48,559 bases of DNA from an uncultured Lachnospiraceae bacterium (GTDB lineage Bacteria; Bacillota; Clostridia; Lachnospirales; Lachnospiraceae). The stretch is from positions 1 through 48,559 of the forward strand of contig CAJTUA010000031.1 of NCBI GenBank assembly GCA_910579615.1, in the 5' to 3' direction. Under the pieces are notes generated by a model. That model searched no databases. It worked only from the letters and a program-made list of their open reading frames with translations, and was not told the origin of the DNA. The position numbers were made by a program, and so were the translations under genes. This document shows positions 8,859 to 17,389 of this stretch, piece after piece; position 1 is the stretch's first letter; each line of letters opens with the position of its first letter.

Positions 8859-8889
8859 TAAGCAGGTATCCTCTTAGGGTATCTGCTTA
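8859..8889 (+). terminator. probable terminator of the S8 peptidase gene
   Basis: TAAGCAGGTATCC (8859-8871) pairs with GGGTATCTGCTTA (8877-8889), with two G-T wobbles, around a five-base loop, followed by TTTTG on the plus strand. Confidence 0.6.
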
Positions 8890-8950
8890 TTTTGTGCGCA
8901 GGGGTGCTATTGTGCATGGTAACACACAACCCGCCATTCCTTTTTGGCAG

Positions 8951-8979
8951 TTGTAAGTGCCACTGTTTTGGTGTATAAT
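8951..8979 (+). promoter_or_regulatory. promoter of ung
   Basis: TTGTAA (8951-8956), a 17-base spacer and a perfect TATAAT (8974-8979), 58 bases before the ung start codon. Confidence 0.65.
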
Positions 8980-9036
8980 GGAATATAGAAAGAAACTACA
9001 AATAGCATGATAAAATGCAAAGAGAGGAGAACGGCT

Positions 9037-9714
9037 ATGGCAATGTTATCAAACGACTGGCAGGAGGCACTTGAGGGGGAATTCCGTAAGCAGTATTACA
9101 AGGATTTGTTTGAATTTGTCAAGGAGGAGTACAGCAGGGCGGTCATTTATCCGCCTGCGGATGATATTTTCAACGCGATGCATTTGACGCCGCTTGGCAA
9201 GGTGAAGGTGCTCATTTTAGGGCAGGACCCGTACCACGGGGAGAACCAGGCACACGGCTTAAGCTTTTCCGTGCTGCCGACACAGACGGAAATCCCGCCG
9301 TCCTTGCAGAATATTTATCAGGAGCTGCACGATGATTTGGGCTGTGTGGTGCCGAACAACGGGTATCTGAAAAAGTGGGCCGAGCAGGGCGTGCTTTTAT
9401 TAAATACCGTGCTTACGGTGCGTGCGCACCAGGCGAATTCCCACCAGGGGCATGGGTGGGAGCATTTCACGGACGCAATCATTCAGGCGGTGAATGCGCA
9501 GGAGCGCCCGATTGTCTATATGCTCTGGGGGCGTCCGGCGCAGAGTAAGATTCCGATGTTAACCAACCCAAAACATCTGATTTTGAAGGCGCCGCACCCA
9601 AGCCCGCTCTCTGCTTACCGGGGATTTTTTGGATGTAAGCATTTCAGCCAGGCAAATGCATTCCTGACAGAAAACGGGCAGGAGCCAATTGACTGGCAGA
9701 TTGAGGATTTATAA
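9037..9714 (+). CDS. ung: uracil-DNA glycosylase, family 1
   Basis: Removes uracil from DNA in base-excision repair. The 225-residue protein has the water-activating motif GQDPYHG (Asp64, His67) and the uracil-recognition and minor-groove blocks LLNTVLTV and HPSPLSAYRGFFGCKHFS. The ATG at 9037 is chosen because AGAGGAG precedes it; an open extension to 9007 has no ribosome site. It is monocistronic or co-transcribed with the small gene 59 bases downstream. Confidence 0.96.
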   Translation: MAMLSNDWQEALEGEFRKQYYKDLFEFVKEEYSRAVIYPPADDIFNAMHLTPLGKVKVLILGQDPYHGENQAHGLSFSVLPTQTEIPPSLQNIYQELHDDLGCVVPNNGYLKKWAEQGVLLLNTVLTVRAHQANSHQGHGWEHFTDAIIQAVNAQERPIVYMLWGRPAQSKIPMLTNPKHLILKAPHPSPLSAYRGFFGCKHFSQANAFLTENGQEPIDWQIEDL

Positions 9715-9773
9715 AAGTTTTGGAAAAGAGAATAAGAGAAACTTGAAAGTGGAACTTTATAATAGGAGGGCAA

Positions 9774-10112
9774 ATGGTACCGTTTTGTGCAAAACAGGGC
9801 GTGGAGCGAAAGATTTCGTTCGAGGATTTTTTGTCCGCCATGCTTTCGGATTACGAATGTGCCTATGCGTGCGGGCTTGCAGCAAGGCTGTTGGAGCTTC
9901 CCGTGGCACCGGATACAAAGCTTGCCGCGCTGAAAGCCCAGGTGGAGGCAGCGCTGCCGTCTGGACGCACAGGGCTTGATTACCATATCCGGAATCTTTA
10001 TAAGCTGATTGAAGATTATACCCTTGATGCAAAAGAGGAGATGCCAAAGGAGATTCCCGAGCTGATTCAAATGGGGTTTCTTGAGGAAGGATACGACCAG
10101 TATGCAGGGTGA
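9774..10112 (+). CDS. hypothetical 112-residue protein
   Basis: No family recognised. The product is a soluble, mildly acidic, mostly helical protein beginning MVPFCAKQGVERKISFEDFL, with a Cys in an ACGLAARLLEL stretch and an acidic end (LEEGYDQYAG). AGGAGG lies four bases before the ATG, a strong translation signal, and codon use resembles its neighbours, so it is probably real. It could be co-transcribed with ung. Confidence 0.65.
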   Translation: MVPFCAKQGVERKISFEDFLSAMLSDYECAYACGLAARLLELPVAPDTKLAALKAQVEAALPSGRTGLDYHIRNLYKLIEDYTLDAKEEMPKEIPELIQMGFLEEGYDQYAG

Positions 10113-10150
10113 ATGTGGGGAGGCGGAAAATAGGAAATGGCACACCGTAC

Positions 10151-10166
10151 ACACTATATATAGTGG
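10151..10166. promoter_or_regulatory. NrdR box upstream of nrdDG
   Basis: ACACTATATATAGTGG matches the known NrdR box consensus (acaCwATATATwGtgt) almost perfectly and is an extended palindrome. NrdR sites usually come in pairs one helical phase apart (about 31-32 bases); the matching position here (about 10182-10198, AAACAAAATATCACAA) is only a weak second copy. It predicts ATP/dATP-dependent repression of nrdDG by NrdR, whose gene is not in the window. Confidence 0.8.
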
Positions 10167-10205
10167 TTTGAAATGGATAAGTAAACAAAATATCACAAGA
10201 TACAG

Positions 10206-10234
10206 TAGACAAATCCTTTTTTATGTGCTATGCT
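10206..10234 (+). promoter_or_regulatory. candidate promoter of nrdDG
   Basis: TAGACA (10206-10211), 17-base spacer, TATGCT (10229-10234). An alternative pair, TTGAAA (10168-10173) with TATCAC (10191-10196), lies closer to the NrdR box and would explain repression better. Neither is decisive. Confidence 0.4.
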
Positions 10235-10311
10235 AAGAGGGCAGCCGCGCAAACAAAACGTGCGGCGGTACATAGTAATATAGTAACATAAAACAGAAAG
10301 GATGCAGTGCA

Positions 10312-12438
10312 ATGGAAGTAATCAAACGTGACGGGCGCGTTGTAGAGTACGACAGGAACAAGATTCTTGTGGCGGTTCGGAAAGCAAACGACGAAGTGAA
10401 GATGAAGGAGAAGATTTCCGAGGGCAAGATTGAGGGTATTGTGCGGGCGGTCGAGTCGCTTGGCAAGGCCACGATGCAGGTCGAGGAAATTCAGGATATT
10501 ATCGAAGAAAAGCTGATGGAGGACGGCAAATATACGCTTGCGAAGACGTATATCCTCTACCGCTATACAAGGGAGCTTGTGCGCAAGGCGAACACCACGG
10601 ACGACTCCATCTTAAGCTTAATCCGCCATGACAACAAAGATGTGATGGAAGAAAATTCCAATAAGAATGCGATAATTGCATCGACACAGCGCGATTTGAT
10701 TGCCGGAGAGGTCTCGAAGGATTTAACAAAGCGCCTGCTTTTGCCGGAGAAAATTTCCAAAGCGCATGAGGAAGGCGTGCTGCATTTCCACGACGCGGAT
10801 TACTTCCTCCAATCAATTTTTAACTGCTGCCTGATAAATATAAAGGATATGTTTGAGAATGGTACGGTCATGAACGGGAAGCTGATTGAGAGCCCAAAGA
10901 GCTTCCAGGTGGCATGTACGGTGATGACGCAGATTATTTCGGCGGTGGCAAGCAGCCAGTACGGCGGTCAGTCCGTGGACGTGCGCCATCTCGGGAAATA
11001 TTTGCATATCACAAGGGAGAAGTACCGCCGCCGCTACGAGGAGGAGTTTGGCGAAAAGCTTCCAAAGGATGTGATGGAGGAGCTGATTGCAGACCGTGTG
11101 CAGGACGAGTTAAAATCCGGCGTGCAGACCATCCAGTACCAGATCAATACCCTGATGACGACCAACGGGCAGTCTCCGTTCGTGACGCTTTTCTTGAATC
11201 TTGATAAGGATGACGAATACATTGAAGAAAATGCGATGATTATCGAGGAGATTTTGCGCCAGCGTTTAGAGGGCATCAAGAATGAGAAAGGTGTGTACAT
11301 TACCCCGGCGTTCCCGAAGCTGATTTATGTGCTTGATGAGCACAATTGCTTAAAGGGCGGAAAATACGACTATATCACACGCCTTGCAGTCAGATGTTCC
11401 GCGAAGCGTTTGTATCCGGACTATATTTCTGCAAAGAAGATGCGCGAGAACTATGAGGGCAATGTGTTTAGCTGCATGGGATGCCGGAGCTTTTTGACAC
11501 CGTGGAAGGACGAGAATGGCGAGTATCAGTTTGAGGGGCGTTTTAACCAGGGCGTTGTCAGCCTGAACCTGCCGCAGATGGGCATTATCGCGGACGGGAA
11601 TGAGGAGATATTCTGGCAGCTGATGGAAGAACGCTTATCGCTCTGCTTTGAGGCGCTGATGTGCCGCCACCGCGCACTTGAGGGAACCATCTCCGATGTG
11701 AGCCCGATTCACTGGCAGTATGGTGCGATTGCGCGTTTAAAGAAGGGCGAGAAGATTGACAAGCTTTTGCACGGGGGCTATTCAACGATTTCGCTCGGCT
11801 ATATCGGCCTGTACGAGGTGACGAAGCTTATGACGGGCGTGAGCCATACCGACCCGAAGGGGCTTGACTTTGCGCTGCGTGTCATGAAGCGGCTGCGCAG
11901 GGCAACGGATACCTGGAAGGAGGAGACCGGCATTGGCTTTGGTCTTTACGGGACTCCGGCGGAATCGCTCTGCTACCGTTTCGCGCGCATTGACAAGGAG
12001 CGTTTTGGCGAGATTGCGGACGTGACAGATAAGGGCTATTATACGAATTCCTACCATGTGGATGTGCGGGAAAAGATTGATGCTTTCTCGAAGTTCCGCT
12101 TTGAGAGCCAGTTCCAGATTATCTCGTCGGGCGGCGCGATTTCGTATGTGGAGATTCCAAATATGCGCAATAACCTTGAGGCGTTAGAGGAGATGGTGAA
12201 GTTTATTTACGACAATATCCAGTACGCGGAGTTTAATACAAAGTCGGATTACTGCCATGTCTGCGGCTTTGACGGGGAGATTAAGATTAATGAGAAGCTT
12301 GAGTGGGAGTGCCCGCAGTGCGGGAACAAGGATCACGCGAAGATGAATGTGACGCGCCGTACCTGCGGGTATCTGGGCGAGAATTTCTGGAATGTCGGGA
12401 AGACGAAGGAAATCAATGCGCGGGTGCTGCATATTTAG
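10312..12438 (+). CDS. nrdD: anaerobic (class III) ribonucleoside-triphosphate reductase
   Basis: Reduces ribonucleoside triphosphates to deoxynucleotides without oxygen, using a glycyl radical. The 708-residue protein has an N-terminal ATP-cone (residues about 1-95, starting MEVIKRDGRVVEYDRNKI), the active-site region CMGCRSF near 390, a C-terminal zinc site of two CxxC pairs (Cys648/651 and 667/670) and the radical loop RRTCGYLG with Gly686. AAAGGA precedes the ATG. nrdG follows after 27 bases, and a NrdR box lies upstream. It is typical of obligate or facultative anaerobes. Confidence 0.97.
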   Translation: MEVIKRDGRVVEYDRNKILVAVRKANDEVKMKEKISEGKIEGIVRAVESLGKATMQVEEIQDIIEEKLMEDGKYTLAKTYILYRYTRELVRKANTTDDSILSLIRHDNKDVMEENSNKNAIIASTQRDLIAGEVSKDLTKRLLLPEKISKAHEEGVLHFHDADYFLQSIFNCCLINIKDMFENGTVMNGKLIESPKSFQVACTVMTQIISAVASSQYGGQSVDVRHLGKYLHITREKYRRRYEEEFGEKLPKDVMEELIADRVQDELKSGVQTIQYQINTLMTTNGQSPFVTLFLNLDKDDEYIEENAMIIEEILRQRLEGIKNEKGVYITPAFPKLIYVLDEHNCLKGGKYDYITRLAVRCSAKRLYPDYISAKKMRENYEGNVFSCMGCRSFLTPWKDENGEYQFEGRFNQGVVSLNLPQMGIIADGNEEIFWQLMEERLSLCFEALMCRHRALEGTISDVSPIHWQYGAIARLKKGEKIDKLLHGGYSTISLGYIGLYEVTKLMTGVSHTDPKGLDFALRVMKRLRRATDTWKEETGIGFGLYGTPAESLCYRFARIDKERFGEIADVTDKGYYTNSYHVDVREKIDAFSKFRFESQFQIISSGGAISYVEIPNMRNNLEALEEMVKFIYDNIQYAEFNTKSDYCHVCGFDGEIKINEKLEWECPQCGNKDHAKMNVTRRTCGYLGENFWNVGKTKEINARVLHI

Positions 12439-12465
12439 GAAAGCGCGGGGAGAACGGAGAGGATT

Positions 12466-12990
12466 ATGAACTATGCTGACATAAAACAATACGATATCGC
12501 AAACGGTCCGGGCGTGCGCGTCTCAGTCTTTGTCAGCGGCTGCAGCCGGGGCTGCCCCGGCTGCTTTAACCGCGAGGCATGGGATTTTTCCTACGGGAAA
12601 CCGTTTACAAGGGAGAACGTCAAGGAGGTGCTTTCCTACCTCGCGCCGGACTATGTGCGCGGGCTTTCGCTGCTAGGAGGCGAACCGTTTGAACATGCCA
12701 ACCAGATTGGGCTTTTGCCGCTCGTGCGCTGTGTGAAGGAGAAATATCCAAATAAGGACATCTGGTGTTTTTCCGGCTACCTTTTCGATGAGGATATCTG
12801 CGGGAAGATGTGTGCGCAGTGGAAGGAAACGAGGGAGCTTCTTTCGTATCTTGATGTTTTGGTGGACGGGCGCTTTGTGGAGGAGCTGCACAACGTCAAT
12901 CTGCGTTTCCGGGGCTCATCAAACCAGCGCGCGGTTATGGTGCAGGAATCCATGCGGACCGGGCAGATTGTTTTGTGGGATGCAGTGTGA
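12466..12990 (+). CDS. nrdG: anaerobic ribonucleotide reductase activating protein (radical SAM)
   Basis: Generates the glycyl radical on NrdD using S-adenosylmethionine and a [4Fe-4S] cluster. The 174-residue protein has the cluster motif CSRGCPGC (Cys26, 30, 33) and a GGEPF block that binds SAM. It follows nrdD closely in the same operon, as usual. Confidence 0.96.
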   Translation: MNYADIKQYDIANGPGVRVSVFVSGCSRGCPGCFNREAWDFSYGKPFTRENVKEVLSYLAPDYVRGLSLLGGEPFEHANQIGLLPLVRCVKEKYPNKDIWCFSGYLFDEDICGKMCAQWKETRELLSYLDVLVDGRFVEELHNVNLRFRGSSNQRAVMVQESMRTGQIVLWDAV

Positions 12991-13103
12991 ATGATTTTTG
13001 ATTGCGGCGGTTTATGGATAAAGAAGGCTTGTTTTTGGGAACCTTCGGAAAAGAGAATACGGCATAGGGCTGTGGACGAGAGCAAAACGGAATGGGGGAA
13101 GGC

Positions 13104-14081
13104 ATGAAAAAGTATTGGAATGCGCTGCGCTATGGCAATGCGAAAACGAAACGGATTCTGGTTTTTGCCATTGTGTTGTTGGTTCTGGCGGTTGTGGGAG
13201 CCGTATCCGCGGCAAGCGGAAGCGGGATACTATGGGGGCTGATTGCCGTTTTTGCCCTTGTCATGGACATCGTACTATTGCAGTCCGTGCGTTTTGGGGA
13301 GGTTGAGCTTGTTTTTTCGGGCGCGAAGGATAAAAAGAAAGAAATCCGGAATAAGAGCTTTGACAGCCTTGCGGATATTACAAAGGAGGATATTGAACAA
13401 TTGCTGATAGCGTACCATGTGAATGCCGCGCATGTGCAGGTCATGGTGGATTCCTATGAAAAGGAAGGGGTGAAACAGACCCCGGCGTACCTCTGGAAGA
13501 GCAAAGGGTACCTGCAGCTTCTTGTGTTGGAAAATAAGCCGCGCAATCTGGCGGTTCCGATGTCGCAGGTGACAGAAATTACTTACATGAAAAATGTGGA
13601 GGTAAATCCCTTGGCAGAGTATGCGCAGCTGCGCCAACCGTCGGTTGTCAATGCAATGTATCAGAAATTGCTGCCAGTGTACAAGGAACGCCAGGCAGGG
13701 GCAAGGAAATACTACACGAAAAACCTTTATGTAATAGCACCGGGAATCCGCGTGACGAACACTTCGATGAAGAATGTCCGCAAGGTGCTTCGGGTTCCGG
13801 TTGTTTTTCGGGGGATTGTGGATGACCGCTACGGCAGATATTATCAGACGGCATCCGAGATGAAAATCCTGCTGATGGACCAGGTTCTGTCCTCGGAGGA
13901 ATACAAGGAACAAATCAGCGAGATGCTAAAGCAGATGGCGGACAGTGATGCGACGGGGGCGGAATTTTTGCAGGATATGGAACGGATGGTGCATGCGCGG
14001 CTTGTGACCGTGGAGGTGGCAAAATATTTTCAGGAATACCGCCGCAAAATGGAAAAAGCGCAGACAAAGAAGAGGCGCTGA
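13104..14081 (+). CDS. hypothetical membrane protein with two N-terminal helices
   Basis: About 325 residues. Two hydrophobic segments (residues about 17-38 and 42-62) are followed by a long basic cytoplasmic or external domain with several Lys/Arg-rich stretches, ending KAQTKKRR. No family recognised. The ATG at 13104 follows GGGGGAAGG; another ATG at 13092 is possible. The next gene starts 15 bases later, so the two may form an operon. Confidence 0.7.
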   Translation: MKKYWNALRYGNAKTKRILVFAIVLLVLAVVGAVSAASGSGILWGLIAVFALVMDIVLLQSVRFGEVELVFSGAKDKKKEIRNKSFDSLADITKEDIEQLLIAYHVNAAHVQVMVDSYEKEGVKQTPAYLWKSKGYLQLLVLENKPRNLAVPMSQVTEITYMKNVEVNPLAEYAQLRQPSVVNAMYQKLLPVYKERQAGARKYYTKNLYVIAPGIRVTNTSMKNVRKVLRVPVVFRGIVDDRYGRYYQTASEMKILLMDQVLSSEEYKEQISEMLKQMADSDATGAEFLQDMERMVHARLVTVEVAKYFQEYRRKMEKAQTKKRR

Positions 14082-14096
14082 GGCAAGGGAGAGTTT

Positions 14097-14828
14097 TTGA
14101 AAACGGAGATGGGACGGGATATGCAGAGATTGACAAGAGGGCAGCAGGCAGAGGGGGAATTGCCGGGGCAGGCGCGCAGGGCATTGCCGAAGGCGGGAGA
14201 GTTCTACCGGCATTTTAAAGGGAATTTATACCAGATTATCGGCGTAGCATATGATGCAGGGACATTGGAGCCGATGGTGGTTTACTGGGCGCTTGACGGG
14301 CAGGGGCGCTGGTATGTCCGTGCGCTGGGGGAATTTTTAAGCCCGGTGGATAAGGAAAAATATCCGGACAGCACAGCAGAGAACCGTTTTGAGCGGGTGG
14401 AACCGGAAGGGGTGCTTGGCGGTGGGAAGATGCCGCCCGCAAAAGCAGACATACCGGATACCAGTGCAGATGTTCTGGCGCAGGAGATGCTGCCGGAGAG
14501 TATCCCAATGCGCGAAATCCGAAAGGATATGTCCGAACCAGAACCGCCGATGCTGCGAGCGCAGGCAGGAACAAAATCCGACTGGGGCAACCCGGAGACG
14601 GAGAAGGTGCGTCCGGAGCTGCTGCGCTTCCTCGACGCAGAGACACCGGCAAAAAAGCTTGCCGTGCTGCGGGAAATCCGGGGGAAACTGGACGAGCAGC
14701 TGATGACCAACATTGAGCTTTCCATTGATTTGATGCCGGATGAGCGGGAATCCTTAGAGCGCAGGCTTTCGCTTGTGGAGAAAAATCTGGAAAAGCGTGT
14801 GCGGTATGAAGGGACGCGGCTGCGGTAA
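14097..14828 (+). CDS. DUF1653 domain protein
   Basis: Residues about 35-95 match the DUF1653 pattern (GEFYRHFKGNLYQIIGVA, then VVYWALDG and RFERV), a short beta-rich domain of unknown function often involved in small regulatory proteins. The remaining part is a charged, Pro-rich linker and a helical C-terminal region (LRFLDAETPAKKLAVLREIR) that may be a separate domain. The TTG at 14097 has AAGGGAG at suitable spacing; ATG at 14109 or 14121 are alternatives. A terminator follows directly. Confidence 0.75.
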   Translation: MKTEMGRDMQRLTRGQQAEGELPGQARRALPKAGEFYRHFKGNLYQIIGVAYDAGTLEPMVVYWALDGQGRWYVRALGEFLSPVDKEKYPDSTAENRFERVEPEGVLGGGKMPPAKADIPDTSADVLAQEMLPESIPMREIRKDMSEPEPPMLRAQAGTKSDWGNPETEKVRPELLRFLDAETPAKKLAVLREIRGKLDEQLMTNIELSIDLMPDERESLERRLSLVEKNLEKRVRYEGTRLR

Positions 14829-14832
14829 AAAT

Positions 14833-14860
14833 AAAGAAGGGGTGTTATGACCCCTTCTTT
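14833..14860. terminator. bidirectional terminator between DUF1653 gene and arcC
   Basis: AAAGAAGGGGT (14833-14843) pairs with ACCCCTTCTTT (14850-14860), with T runs on both sides, between convergent genes. Confidence 0.85.
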
Positions 14861-14862
14861 TC

Positions 14863-15792
14863 TTATGCCGTGATGACGGTTCCTGTCTTTTTCCTCAGCG
14901 CGTCGCGCGCAGTTTCCATCTTTGTAATCACCACCCTGCCGTCCGTTTTCTTCGTCAGATAGGAGATGGACGCGGCGATTTTCGGGCGCATCCCGTGTTC
15001 GGAAAAGCTGCCGTCGCAGGCGTAGGCTTTCGCTTCCTCAAGCGTGACTGCATCCAACCGTGTTTCCTGCGGCGTGCCGTAAAAGCGCGCCGCTTTCTCG
15101 TTTCCAGTAAGAAAGAGCAGGATATCGGCGGCAAGAAGCTCGGCTAACTTCCCTGCAGTCAAGTCCTTTTCAATCACCGCGCTTGCACCTTTTAGAACAG
15201 TTCCCTGCTCAAGAACCGGGATACCGCCGCCGCCTGCGGCGATAACAATCTGTCCGGCATCGGACAGGGTGCGGATGGCATCAATCTCGTAAATATCAAT
15301 TGGCTGCGGGGAGGCAACGATGCGCCGGAAGCCGCCCGGTGCCTCCGTAACATAATTGCCCTTGCGCTCCTGTGCGGCGGCATCCGCCGCATCCATAACC
15401 CTGCCGATGACCTTGGAGGGTTCCCCGAATGCCTTGTCGAACGGGCTTACCTTTACCTGCGTGATGATGGTTGATACCGTGCGGAATATGCCCCGGTCAA
15501 GCAGCTGCGTGCGAATGGCATTCTGCAAGTCATAGCCAACATAGCCCTGGCTCATCGCACTGCAAAGGGAGAGTGGGGCAGCGGTATATCTGGAATCAAG
15601 GCGGGAAAATTCCGTCATCGCGGAATGTACCATGCCAAGCTGCTGGCCGTTGCTGTGTGTGATGACAACCTGATAGCCCTCCTCCACAATATCAGCGATG
15701 GCTTTTGACGCAAGGCCTACGTTTGCTTTCTGTTCCGGGAAGGTTTCACCGAATGCGCTGCGTCCGAGCGCAACGACAATTTTTTTGCCCAT
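14863..15792 (-). CDS. arcC: carbamate kinase
   Basis: Makes ATP from carbamoyl phosphate and ADP, or the reverse. The 309-residue protein starts MGKKIVVALGRSAFGE, has THSNGQQLG near residue 50, the IIAAGGGGIPV-like block around 205-215 and the LTGNEKAARFYGT region. AGGAGG lies eight bases before the ATG at 15792; the upstream extension to 15816 is not needed. It stands without arcA or arcB, so it may serve carbamoyl-phosphate use in purine or ureide degradation rather than the arginine deiminase pathway. That role is inferred. Confidence 0.94.
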   Translation of the reverse strand: MGKKIVVALGRSAFGETFPEQKANVGLASKAIADIVEEGYQVVITHSNGQQLGMVHSAMTEFSRLDSRYTAAPLSLCSAMSQGYVGYDLQNAIRTQLLDRGIFRTVSTIITQVKVSPFDKAFGEPSKVIGRVMDAADAAAQERKGNYVTEAPGGFRRIVASPQPIDIYEIDAIRTLSDAGQIVIAAGGGGIPVLEQGTVLKGASAVIEKDLTAGKLAELLAADILLFLTGNEKAARFYGTPQETRLDAVTLEEAKAYACDGSFSEHGMRPKIAASISYLTKKTDGRVVITKMETARDALRKKTGTVITA

Positions 15793-15851
15793 AAATTCTT
15801 CCTCCTGTTTAAGCATGCCGCATATGCGGACTGCGTTTCGTATGTTCCGGT

Positions 15852-17114
15852 TTAAATCACCGCAAACCCTTTTTCAAGGTCTGCAAGGATGTCCTCAACA
15901 TTTTCCAGTCCGACCGACAGGCGAATCATGCCGCCGTCGATACCCGCTGCCACGAGCTGTTCGTCGGTGAGCTGGCGGTGTGTTGCCGAGGCAGGGTGGA
16001 GGACGCAGGTGCGGATATCCGCGACGTGGACAACATTGGAGGCAAGCTCCAGATGGTCCATGAATTTGACAGCATCCTCACGTCCACCCGCAACCGTAAA
16101 GGAGATGACACCACTGCAGCCCTCCGGCAGATATTTTTCGGCAAGTGCGTGGTATTTGTTTGTGGCAAGTCCCGGGTAATTGACAGATTTTACCTTTTGG
16201 TGGTTTTCCAAAAATTGTGCCACCCTCCCCGCGTTGGCGCAGTATTGGCGCATACGGATTGGGAGTGTCTCAAGCCCGAGGTTTAAAAGAAAGGCGGAAT
16301 TTGCTGCAGGATAGCAGCCAAAATCACGCATCAGCTGCATTCTTGCCTTGATGATGTACGCCATCGAACCAAAGGCTTTTGTGTAGGAAACGCCGTGGTA
16401 GCTCTCGTCGGGCTCCACAAAATCCGGGAAATTCCCGTTTGTCCAGTCGAAATGCCCTCCGTCCACAATCACACCGCCAAGCTGCACGGCATGGCCATCC
16501 ATGTACTTTGTCGTGGAGTGCACAATGATGTCCGCGCCGAATTCCAACGGACGGCACAGAACCGGGGTGGCGAAGGTATTGTCAATGATAAGCGGTACAC
16601 CGTGCCGGTGCGCTAAGGAAGCAAATTTTTCAATGTCCAGCACCGTGAGCGCCGGATTGGCAAGCGTCTCACCGAACACTGCTTTTGTATTTGGCCGGAA
16701 CGCCGCGTCAAGTTCTTCTTGTGGGGCATCTGCGTCAACAAAGATGCATTCGATGCCGAGTTTTTTTAATGTGACGGCAAACAGGTTGATGGAGCCGCCA
16801 TAGATGGTGGCAGGGGCGATAAAGCTGTCCCCGGCGCCACAAAGGTTTAAAATGGACAGAAGGATTGCTGCCTGTCCGCTTGTCGTGCACATTGCCCCGA
16901 CACCGCCCTCTAAAGCAGCAATCTTTTTTTCCACGGCATCCACCGTCGGGTTGGCGAAGCGTGAATACATAAACTCCGTCGGCATGTCAAAAAGCTGTGC
17001 GATATGTTCGGTGGAATCAAAGCAGTAGGTGGTGCTCTGTACAATCGGGAGCACGCGCGGTTCCCCGTTTTTCGGGGTGTAGCCTTCATGCAGGCATTGT
17101 GTTTCAATTTTCAT
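15852..17114 (-). CDS. metY: O-acetylhomoserine sulfhydrylase (MetY-type, PLP-dependent)
   Basis: Cys/Met-metabolism PLP enzyme that forms homocysteine from O-acetylhomoserine and sulfide. The 420-residue length and MKIETQCLHEGY N-terminus are those of the long MetY type. The PLP Lys is Lys203 in HSTTKYMDGH, and the phosphate-binding loop is TTSGQAA near 77-83. ATG 17114 follows GTGAGGAAAACC; an upstream GTG-type extension to 17126 is less likely. A palindrome upstream of its -10 suggests regulation. Cystathionine gamma-synthase activity cannot be fully excluded. Confidence 0.92.
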   Translation of the reverse strand: MKIETQCLHEGYTPKNGEPRVLPIVQSTTYCFDSTEHIAQLFDMPTEFMYSRFANPTVDAVEKKIAALEGGVGAMCTTSGQAAILLSILNLCGAGDSFIAPATIYGGSINLFAVTLKKLGIECIFVDADAPQEELDAAFRPNTKAVFGETLANPALTVLDIEKFASLAHRHGVPLIIDNTFATPVLCRPLEFGADIIVHSTTKYMDGHAVQLGGVIVDGGHFDWTNGNFPDFVEPDESYHGVSYTKAFGSMAYIIKARMQLMRDFGCYPAANSAFLLNLGLETLPIRMRQYCANAGRVAQFLENHQKVKSVNYPGLATNKYHALAEKYLPEGCSGVISFTVAGGREDAVKFMDHLELASNVVHVADIRTCVLHPASATHRQLTDEQLVAAGIDGGMIRLSVGLENVEDILADLEKGFAVI

Positions 17115-17180
17115 GGTTTTCCTCACTTTCCGCCGCCGGATAGGGCAGCTTCGTTTTTGGTGCTGTTTCTTTCATTCGCA

Positions 17181-17213
17181 ATTATATCTTTGTAAAATGC
17201 TGTGCCCACAGCA
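17181..17213 (-). promoter_or_regulatory. metY promoter region with palindromic operator
   Basis: On the minus strand TATAAT (complement of 17181-17186) lies 67 bases before the metY start. TGCTGTG-CC-CACAGCA (17198-17213) is a 7-bp perfect inverted repeat covering the -35 region, where no good -35 hexamer is visible. This fits an activator or repressor site of a sulfur-metabolism regulator; the regulator is unknown. Confidence 0.45.
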
Positions 17214-17311
17214 CCAGGGCATGGCATTATGTAAAAACAATCCACAGGAAAGCAAGAAAAGTTTACCACAAGGGGCATGGGTTGGTCAAGTACAATAAAA
17301 ACACATAAAAA

Positions 17312-17357
17312 CAGGACTGGTGCGAGGGGAAAGCATTTTCCCCTCGCACCAGTCCTG
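17312..17357. terminator. strong hairpin terminator downstream of gdhA
   Basis: A stem of about 20 bp (17312-17332 with 17337-17357) with a very short loop. It lies 33 bases after the gdhA stop codon on the minus strand. Confidence 0.8.
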
Positions 17358-17389
17358 CTTTGCGCCTGTTGATAACCTGGAAATATATC

